From: Arthrobacter sp. StoSoilB19
GTDB taxonomy: Bacteria; Actinomycetota; Actinomycetes; Actinomycetales; Micrococcaceae
DNA length: 64,000 nucleotides
Reading direction: 5' to 3'
Assembly (NCBI RefSeq): GCF_019977275.1
Contig: NZ_AP024650.1
Coordinates: 3,844,001-3,908,000, forward strand
The position numbers and the translations under genes are program-made. Below, piece by piece: positions 58,663 to 64,000 of this stretch. The notes below the pieces were generated by a model that was not told the origin of the DNA, searched no databases, and saw only the letters and a list, made by a program, of their open reading frames with translations. How positions within the stretch are numbered: the stretch's first letter is position 1; the number at the start of each line of letters is the position of its first letter.

Positions 58663-59532
58663 ATGGCCATCTACATCGACCCGCCGCTGTGGCCTGCACA
58701 CGGAACACATTTCTCGCACCTGGTCTCGGACTCTTCGCTGGATGAGCTGCATGCGTTCGCAGCTGCCGCGGGGATCCCGGAGCGGGCGTTCGACGGCGAC
58801 CATTACGATGTGCCGGAGCGCCGCATTGAGGAGCTGGTGGCGGCAGGCGCGGTCCGGGTGGAGGGCAGGGTGCTGGTCCGCAAACTGATCGCCAGCGGGC
58901 TCCGGATCCCGGCACGCCGGCGGAACAAGTCGCTGAAGGTCCCGCTGCTGACCCGCTGGGAGGCCATCATGCCGGGCCGTGACGCACTGTTCCTGGACCT
59001 GCTGGACCGGTGGAGCGAACCACACCGGCATTACCACGGCTGCACCCACCTGCTCTCCGTCCTGGAGGCACTGGACCTGCTCACCGAACCGGGCGAGGCG
59101 CCGCCGACCGTGCTGCTGGCGGCCTGGTTCCACGATGCCGTGTACCGCGGCGCGGCGGGCAGGGACGAGGAGGAGTCCGCCCGGCTGGCGGAAAGCCGGC
59201 TGGCCGGGACCGGGCTGCCGCCGGACGAGGTGGCGGAAGTGGCGCGGCTGGTCCGCCTCACGTCGGACCACCGGCCCGAACCAGGGGACCACGACGGCGC
59301 CCTCCTCTGCGACGCGGACCTCTCGGTCCTCGGCGGCGATCCTGAGGAATACGCCCGCTACCTTGCCGCTGTCCGCAAAGACTACGCGCACATCGGTGAC
59401 GCCGACTTCGCAGCCGGCAGGGCCGCCGTCGTGCGCCACCTGCTGGAACTGGACCCGCTCTTCCACCACCCGCGGGCCCGGGAACTGTGGCAGGACGCCG
59501 CGCACCTGAACCTGAAAGGTGAACTGGCATGA
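58663..59532 (+). CDS. DUF4031 plus HD-like phosphohydrolase-domain protein
   Basis: 289 aa. Residues 1-85 are a DUF4031 module (MAIYIDPPLWPAHGTHFSHL, FDGDHYDVPERR). Residues about 100-285 form an HD-type domain: RHYHGCTHLLSVLEAL, AAWFHDAVYRG (the HD pair), LVRLTSDHRP and CDADLSVLGG, suggesting a metal-dependent phosphohydrolase. Similar HD proteins are annotated as predicted metal-dependent hydrolases of unknown substrate. The stop overlaps the ATG of the comB-like gene. Confidence 0.85.
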   Translation: MAIYIDPPLWPAHGTHFSHLVSDSSLDELHAFAAAAGIPERAFDGDHYDVPERRIEELVAAGAVRVEGRVLVRKLIASGLRIPARRRNKSLKVPLLTRWEAIMPGRDALFLDLLDRWSEPHRHYHGCTHLLSVLEALDLLTEPGEAPPTVLLAAWFHDAVYRGAAGRDEEESARLAESRLAGTGLPPDEVAEVARLVRLTSDHRPEPGDHDGALLCDADLSVLGGDPEEYARYLAAVRKDYAHIGDADFAAGRAAVVRHLLELDPLFHHPRARELWQDAAHLNLKGELA

Positions 59533-60338
59533 ACGCCCCGGGCTCCGGTTCACGGCACACGCACTCCGCCAATGCCGCGCACCGCCAGCTTCCGTTCACG
59601 GTCAGGCTGGACTGGGGCCTTGATGGAGCCGGGACCGTGGCGTCCGGCGCCGACATTGCGGTGGTGGTGGATGTCTTTTCCTTCAGCACCTGCGTCAGTG
59701 TGGCGCTGGACCGCGGCGCGGAGGTGTTTCCCTACCCGTGGCGGGACACCAGCGCCGAAGACTTCGCCGCCCACCACCAGGCGCAGCTGGCCGGCCCGCG
59801 CGGCGGTGGCGGGCTGAGCCTCTCCCCCGCAAGCCTCCGCGCGGCAGAAGCCCTGGGAAAAGTGGTCCTTCCCTCCCCCAACGGGTCGGAACTTTGCCAC
59901 GCGCTGGCCGGGGACGTACCGCTGGTGGCCGCAGTGTGCCTCCGGAACGCCGCAGCCACGGCCGACTGGGTGGCGGCGAACCTTCCGGAGGACGCGGTAC
60001 TGGCGGTGGTTGCTGCCGGGGAGCGCTGGCCGGACGGCACGCTGCGGCCTGCGGTGGAGGACCAGATCGGGGCGGGCGCGTTCATCGCCGGGCTGGCGGC
60101 CGCCGGCAGGGGCGGCTACGAAGCCGGGGACGGCAGGCACGGCTACGCGCCGGAGGCCGTAGCTGCCATGGCCGTTTTCGAAGCCGCCGAACCTCGGCTG
60201 CGTGAGATGCTCCAGTTGTGTTCCAGCGGCCGCGAGTTGACCGGGGCCGGCTACCCAGAGGACGTGGACATCGCCGCGGAACTGGACCAAAGCGATTCGG
60301 TGGCCCTCCTGCGCAACGGGGCGTTCCGGCCGCTCTAA
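59529..60338 (+). CDS. comB: ComB-like 2-phosphosulfolactate phosphatase family protein
   Basis: 269 aa. The ComB fold is seen in FTVRLDWGL, VVVDVFSFSTCVSVAL, VVLPSPNGSELCHAL, VAAVCLRNAAATADWVAANL and VAAGERWPDGTLRPAVEDQI. In methanogens ComB acts in coenzyme M synthesis; actinobacterial members have no established substrate, so the phosphatase name is by homology only. Coupled to the HD-domain gene upstream. Confidence 0.85.
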   Translation: MNAPGSGSRHTHSANAAHRQLPFTVRLDWGLDGAGTVASGADIAVVVDVFSFSTCVSVALDRGAEVFPYPWRDTSAEDFAAHHQAQLAGPRGGGGLSLSPASLRAAEALGKVVLPSPNGSELCHALAGDVPLVAAVCLRNAAATADWVAANLPEDAVLAVVAAGERWPDGTLRPAVEDQIGAGAFIAGLAAAGRGGYEAGDGRHGYAPEAVAAMAVFEAAEPRLREMLQLCSSGRELTGAGYPEDVDIAAELDQSDSVALLRNGAFRPL

Positions 60339-60394
60339 GGGGCTGCGGCTTCCACGGGTTTACGGATGCCGGAACCGGATGCAAAACTGCACGG

Positions 60395-60778
60395 ATGAGC
60401 CTGCGCATCCAAGCCCTTGCCATTGATTCCACCGACCCCCGGGTTCCTGCTGCCTTTTGGGAAAAAGCGCTTGGCTGGCGCCGCACCCATGAAGAGGACG
60501 ACGAGATCGTGCTGGAGCCGCCGGCAGGCAGCGCCGGGGACGGCGTGTTGCCGGACCTGCTTTTCCTCAGGGTCCCGGAGCAGAAGGAACTCAAGAACCG
60601 CCTTCACCTGGACCTCCGCCCGGAGGACCAGGACGCGGAGGTGGCCAGGCTGGAAGAGCTGGGCGCCCGGCAAATCTCGGTGGGACAGGGGGCAGCGGCA
60701 ACCTGGGTTGTCATGGCTGATCCCGACGGCAACGAGTTCTGCGTGCTGCGGGCGATGCGCCCGGACGGATCCGCCTAG
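60395..60778 (+). CDS. VOC-family (glyoxalase-like) protein
   Basis: 127 aa, one glyoxalase-like domain of the group found singly in actinobacteria (LAIDSTDPRVPAAFWEKALG, NRLHLDLRPEDQDAEVARLE, VVMADPDGNEFCVLRAM). Start ATG 60395. Function unknown. Its stop overlaps the stop of the convergent yccF gene through a shared CTAG. Confidence 0.85.
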   Translation: MSLRIQALAIDSTDPRVPAAFWEKALGWRRTHEEDDEIVLEPPAGSAGDGVLPDLLFLRVPEQKELKNRLHLDLRPEDQDAEVARLEELGARQISVGQGAAATWVVMADPDGNEFCVLRAMRPDGSA

Positions 60779-61191
60779 CGGTGGCGGCTGACGGGGTAGT
60801 TGCTCACAAACGGCGCATTGGTGGGCACGATCTGCTTGCCCAGCGGCATAAGGGATACCGGGATGAGCTTGAGGTTGGCGATGGCCAGCGGGATCCCGAT
60901 GATGGTCACGGCCATGGCGAACGCGGTCACCACGTGGCCAATGGCGATCCAGATGCCGGCCACGAGCAGCCAGATCACGTTGCCCAGCAGCGAGAAGACA
61001 CCGGTGCCGCCGGGCTTGTCCACCACCATCCGGCCGAACGGCCACAACGTGTAGGCGGCGATCCGGAACGAGGCGATGCCCCAGGGGATGGTGACGATCA
61101 GCAGGCAGCAGACCACGCCCGCGAGGAAATAGCCCAGGGCCAGCCACAGGCCGCCGAAAACCAGCCAGATGATGTTCAGAAGTGTCTTCAT
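60775..61191 (-). CDS. yccF: YccF-domain membrane protein
   Basis: 138 aa with four hydrophobic segments in two repeats (NIIWLVFGGLWLALGYFLAG and NVIWLLVAGIWIAIGHVVTA), each followed by an IP-W/L-G type loop (VTIPWGIASFRIAAYTLWPF, TIIGIPLAIANLKLIPVSLM). This is the YccF/DUF307 inner-membrane family, of unknown function. Confidence 0.9.
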   Translation of the reverse strand: MKTLLNIIWLVFGGLWLALGYFLAGVVCCLLIVTIPWGIASFRIAAYTLWPFGRMVVDKPGGTGVFSLLGNVIWLLVAGIWIAIGHVVTAFAMAVTIIGIPLAIANLKLIPVSLMPLGKQIVPTNAPFVSNYPVSRHR

Positions 61192-61275
61192 GCACCCATT
61201 CTGCCCCCAGCCCCTGCCACACGGCGCTGGGGGACTCCCCTGATCCTGCCCTGATCCCCGGCCGGGCTGCGGCGC

Positions 61276-61887
61276 CTACACCGTGGCGGCCGACTTTGCG
61301 GCGTGGACAAAGGCGCGGATCTTGGCAGGGTCCTTCACGCCCCGGGATGCCTCCACGCCTGAGGAAACATCCACTCCCCAGGCATGCGCGGCCGCTGATG
61401 CCTGGCCAACATTGGCAGCGTCCAGTCCGCCGGCGAGCAGCCAGTTCCGTCCCTGCAGCACCGGCAGGTCCGCCACGGAGGCGTAGTCCCAGGATTCCCC
61501 TGAGCCCGGCACCGCGGCGTCAATCAGGAGCAGGTCCTCGCCCCAGTCGTCGAACTCATCCTGGCCGGCACCCATGGTGACGGCCCTGACCAGCTTCATG
61601 CCGGCGTCGTGCACTGTTGCCACGTCCGCACGCGACCGCTGGCCGTGCAGCTGGATCCATTCCAGGCCTGCGGCCCGGGCAATGGCGATGGCGTCCGCCA
61701 CGGGCTCATCCCGGAAGACCCCGATCGGGGAAACACCCTTGGGGACCCCTGACAGCAGGGAGGCCACCTGCGACGGCGAGACAACGCGGGGGCTTGCGGT
61801 GAGGACGAACCCCACGGCGTCCGCGCCGGCATCCACCGCTTCACGCACCGATTCGGGCGTGCTGAGACCACACACTTTAACGAACAT
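61276..61887 (-). CDS. trpF: Phosphoribosylanthranilate isomerase
   Basis: Third step of tryptophan synthesis. 203 aa from ATG 61887, GAAGGAG upstream. TrpF motifs: MFVKVCGLSTPESVREAVDA (catalytic Cys in KVCG), GADAVGFVLTASPRVVSP, WIQLHG, LLIDAAVPGSGESWDY with the catalytic Asp, and WLLAGGLDAANV followed by GVDVSSGVEASRGVKD. It is isolated from other trp genes, as is common for TrpF in actinobacteria. Confidence 0.94.
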   Translation of the reverse strand: MFVKVCGLSTPESVREAVDAGADAVGFVLTASPRVVSPSQVASLLSGVPKGVSPIGVFRDEPVADAIAIARAAGLEWIQLHGQRSRADVATVHDAGMKLVRAVTMGAGQDEFDDWGEDLLLIDAAVPGSGESWDYASVADLPVLQGRNWLLAGGLDAANVGQASAAAHAWGVDVSSGVEASRGVKDPAKIRAFVHAAKSAATV

Positions 61888-61992
61888 TCCCGGCTCCTTC
61901 AGGCTGTTTTCGTGATGACCCCCCGCAGGAGAGTAGCAGGGACAGGGTACGGGCTGCGACGCGTGACCACCGCAGCGAACTAGGCTGGGCTG

Positions 61993-62562
61993 ATGCAGAT
62001 CATCCGCTTCGCTGAACTCAAGGCCGAACCATGGCGCAACGGCGGCGGGGTGACCAGGGAAATCGCCCGCCAGGGCGCGGCCGACGGCGGCTGGGACTGG
62101 CGTGTGAGCATCGCAGACGTGGCCAAGGCCGGGGACTTCTCCGCGTTCCCCGGCATGGAGCGGGTCCTGACGGTCATCGAGGGGGAATTGCTGCTGCTCA
62201 CCGTGGACGGGGCGGAACAGCCCCTGGAGAAGTACCGTCCCTTCAGGTTCGACGGCGGCGCCGCCACCGTGGCCAAACTGCCCACCGGGGACATCCGGGA
62301 CCTGAACGTCATCACGCGAACGGCCGCCTTCAAGGGCTACACGTCCATCATCGAGCTGTCCAAGAAGCGCGCCCACCCAGTGTTTGAGGGCCAGCTTGCG
62401 GTGCTGCTGCAGGGGCAGGCGACGGTCAGGGACAGCGGAAATGAGCCGCTGGAGCTGGGCAGGTACGACGCCGTGGTGGGTTCCGACGCCGACTCGCCCG
62501 AGGTCCTGGGCCGCGGCTTCCTGGCCGTGGTGTCGCTCGATCCGGTTACAGCCGTGAACTGA
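61993..62562 (+). CDS. hutD: HutD-family protein
   Basis: 189 aa double-stranded beta-helix protein. The start QIIRFAELKAEPWRNGGGVT and the segment WDWRVSIADVAKAGDFSAFP, then MERVLTVIEGELLLLTVDG, are the HutD (Ves-like) signature. In pseudomonads HutD modulates histidine utilisation; no hut genes are visible here, so the role is open. Its 3' end overlaps the convergent oxidoreductase gene by 17 bp. Confidence 0.9.
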   Translation: MQIIRFAELKAEPWRNGGGVTREIARQGAADGGWDWRVSIADVAKAGDFSAFPGMERVLTVIEGELLLLTVDGAEQPLEKYRPFRFDGGAATVAKLPTGDIRDLNVITRTAAFKGYTSIIELSKKRAHPVFEGQLAVLLQGQATVRDSGNEPLELGRYDAVVGSDADSPEVLGRGFLAVVSLDPVTAVN

Positions 62563-63862
62563 ACCCTTCCACCGGTACCACGGCGCCCCTCCGGCGCGCC
62601 TCCTCAGCCGCGAAAACCACCGCATGGCTGACCAATGACTCCTCCAGCCCCGACACCACTCCGGACCAGTCACCGCCGGCCAGGGCAGCGACCCAGGCCT
62701 GCACGAGTCCCCGGTCGCCGCCTTCATGCTTTTCGCCGGGCACCGTGGGGGCAGCGGCGGGGGCGGGGTAGGCGGTGGTGGTCCCGGTCAGGAAGTCATG
62801 GACCGAGATGCTGCCTGCCTCGATGGAGATTTCTCCGTGGCTCCCGAAGATCCTGGTGCGGCGCGGGCCTGCGGCGGTGAAGGCCGTGGCGGTGAAGGCG
62901 GCGGTGGTGCCGTCCTCGTAGTCGATGTTCACCACCTGGTGGTCCACCACGTCGTTGCCTCCTGAGTAGACGCACCGCCCGTAGGGCCCCGTTGCCAACG
63001 CCTTCCACAGCGATTCCGGTGTGCCGCCCGGGTCCACCACGTCGGCAAAATAGGCCCTGCCGGGGTCCGCAGGGGCACCGTCCGCCGGCCGGCCCGGCGC
63101 GTAGATGCGCAGGGCCGAATAGGGGCAGCGGGCTTCCGCCGGGCAGTCCGTGCAGCGCCCTGACGCGCCTTCCGGCGCTTCCTCCGGACGGAAATGCGAC
63201 AGCCTGCCAAAGGAGGACACCCGAAGGGGCCGGCTTCCAATGATGAAGGAGAGCCAGTCGACGTCGTGCGTGCACTTGGCCAGCAGGAAGGGGCTGGACT
63301 CCGCCTCACGCCGCCAGTTCCCGCGGACGTAGGAGTGCGCGAAATGCCAGAAGCCCACGGGTTCCAGGTGCTGGACGGAGATGACCCGGCCCACTGCCCC
63401 GGCGGAGAGAAGTTGCCGCAGCAGGGTGGTCAGCGGCGTGTAGCGCAGGACGTGGCAGACGGCTGCCCTGATTCCCGATTCCTGCTGCAGGCGCGCCAGC
63501 TCCGCGCAGCCGGCGGGGTCGGGCGCGATGGGTTTCTCCAGGAGGACCGGGTAGCCGTGGGCTGCGGCGGCCGCAAACGGCCTTCCGTGGTCGCGGTCCG
63601 GGGTGGCAATGATGATGCCGTCGGCAGGCAGCCGGGTGCGGAGCATGGCCTGCCAGTCCTCGAAGACACGCTCCGCCGGCACGTGGAGCTCCGCCGCGAT
63701 GGCTTCGCGCAGGTGCCGTCGCGGCTCCGCGATCCCCACCACGGCGGCCCGGCCGGTGTCCACGGCAAGCCGGGCATAGGCGGAACCCCGTGCACCGGCG
63801 CCGGCAATGAGGAGGCGCACCGGTGGTGCGGTTACTGGAATGGACGACGGCGGCGCCTCCAC
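62546..63862 (-). CDS. Gfo/Idh/MocA-family oxidoreductase
   Basis: 438 aa, start GTG 63862. The N-terminal dinucleotide fold is RLLIAGAGARGSAYARLA; the family motif LLEKPIAPDPAGC (EKP) and the C-terminal half with KCTHDVDWLSFIIGSRPLRV follow. A cysteine cluster, RCTDCPAEARCPYS, occurs in a subgroup of these enzymes and may bind metal. It lies 3 bp after the glycosidase-like gene at the right edge, suggesting a carbohydrate-degradation operon. Substrate unknown. Confidence 0.9.
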   Translation of the reverse strand: MEAPPSSIPVTAPPVRLLIAGAGARGSAYARLAVDTGRAAVVGIAEPRRHLREAIAAELHVPAERVFEDWQAMLRTRLPADGIIIATPDRDHGRPFAAAAAHGYPVLLEKPIAPDPAGCAELARLQQESGIRAAVCHVLRYTPLTTLLRQLLSAGAVGRVISVQHLEPVGFWHFAHSYVRGNWRREAESSPFLLAKCTHDVDWLSFIIGSRPLRVSSFGRLSHFRPEEAPEGASGRCTDCPAEARCPYSALRIYAPGRPADGAPADPGRAYFADVVDPGGTPESLWKALATGPYGRCVYSGGNDVVDHQVVNIDYEDGTTAAFTATAFTAAGPRRTRIFGSHGEISIEAGSISVHDFLTGTTTAYPAPAAAPTVPGEKHEGGDRGLVQAWVAALAGGDWSGVVSGLEESLVSHAVVFAAEEARRRGAVVPVEGFSSRL

Positions 63863-63865
63863 GGG

Positions 63866-64000
63866 TCAGCCGGCGTCAGGATCGGCGAGCCATTCCAGGG
63901 CAACGGCCGCCGTCCAGGACTGGTCCATGCTGCCAAGCGGCTCGCCGGTAAACGGTTCGTAGTACTCGGCGAAATGGCCCTCCATCAGCTGGGCAAGGGA
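63866..64000 (-). CDS. C-terminus of a glycoside-hydrolase-like protein (5' end outside window)
   Basis: The last 44 residues of an ORF entering from the right. The tail FAEYYEPFTGEPLGSMDQSW followed by TAAVALEWL matches the end of (alpha/alpha)6-barrel glycosidases of the GH63/mannosylglycerate-hydrolase/amylo-glucosidase-like group, where a similar Y-x-P-x-TGE-x-LG...SWTAA pattern closes the active site. Only the C-terminus is visible, so the assignment is tentative. Confidence 0.6.
   Translation of the reverse strand, partial: SLAQLMEGHFAEYYEPFTGEPLGSMDQSWTAAVALEWLADPDAG

Noticed and set aside
60771..60780. Overlapping stop codons of the VOC and yccF genes sharing CTAG
   Set aside because: Convergent genes in compact genomes often share CTAG or TTAA stops by chance; no further signal suggests function.

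Overview
The window is high-GC DNA (low only in promoters) from an actinobacterium of the Arthrobacter/Pseudarthrobacter type. The pointers are actinobacterial gene families (OpcA, DUF3073, septum-formation protein, HspR-type HAIR element upstream of clpB), a mycothiol-type formaldehyde dehydrogenase, and a dimethylglycine oxidase whose length (830 aa) and catalytic residue numbering (His225, Tyr259, Asp552) match the Arthrobacter globiformis enzyme as I know it. I see no rRNA, tRNA, insertion sequence, phage or CRISPR array.

Layout. 1-5.3 kb: a sugar ABC importer (binding protein, two permeases) with its LacI repressor, read leftwards, plus a C39-like lipoprotein. 5.4-12.4 kb: glyoxylate/allantoin utilisation (hyi, glxR, gcl, glycerate kinase, allantoinase) and a winged-helix regulator. 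12.5-15.6 kb: Bcp peroxiredoxin, MFS exporter, GNAT, two small unknown ORFs. 15.8-19.6 kb: a translationally coupled operon of response-regulator/PP2C phosphatase, family 2 glycosyltransferase, STAS protein and anti-sigma-type ATPase. 19.7-21.5 kb: uric acid catabolism (uraD, uraH) and an IclR regulator.

21.7-47 kb is the core of the window: a methyl-donor and one-carbon island. It has a BCCT osmolyte transporter; the ribulose monophosphate pair hxlA/hxlB with opcA and a divergent LuxR-type regulator; a GntR regulator; the operon purU - dimethylglycine oxidase - FchA-like cyclohydrolase - folD; a moeA-like gene; an MFS transporter; a second dimethylglycine oxidase-like gene; a molybdopterin formate dehydrogenase-like enzyme; and mycothiol-dependent formaldehyde dehydrogenase with an MBL hydrolase. 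Together these could import and demethylate glycine-betaine breakdown products, then burn the methyl groups as 5,10-methylene-THF, formaldehyde and formate. The FolD here lacks the usual cyclohydrolase lysine, which would explain its FchA-like neighbour. Short GATATATC boxes link purU, the formaldehyde dehydrogenase promoter and an unknown 93-aa gene. A different set of tandem boxes links the BCCT, MFS and second oxidase promoters.

47-64 kb is mostly housekeeping: purF, purM, DUF3073, septum-formation protein, clpB, the modABC molybdate importer with its HTH-TOBE regulator (which would feed the molybdoenzyme), comB-like, trpF, hutD, a Gfo/Idh oxidoreductase and the tail of a glycosidase-like gene. 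All functional names rest on recognising motifs and context by eye; no database search was run.
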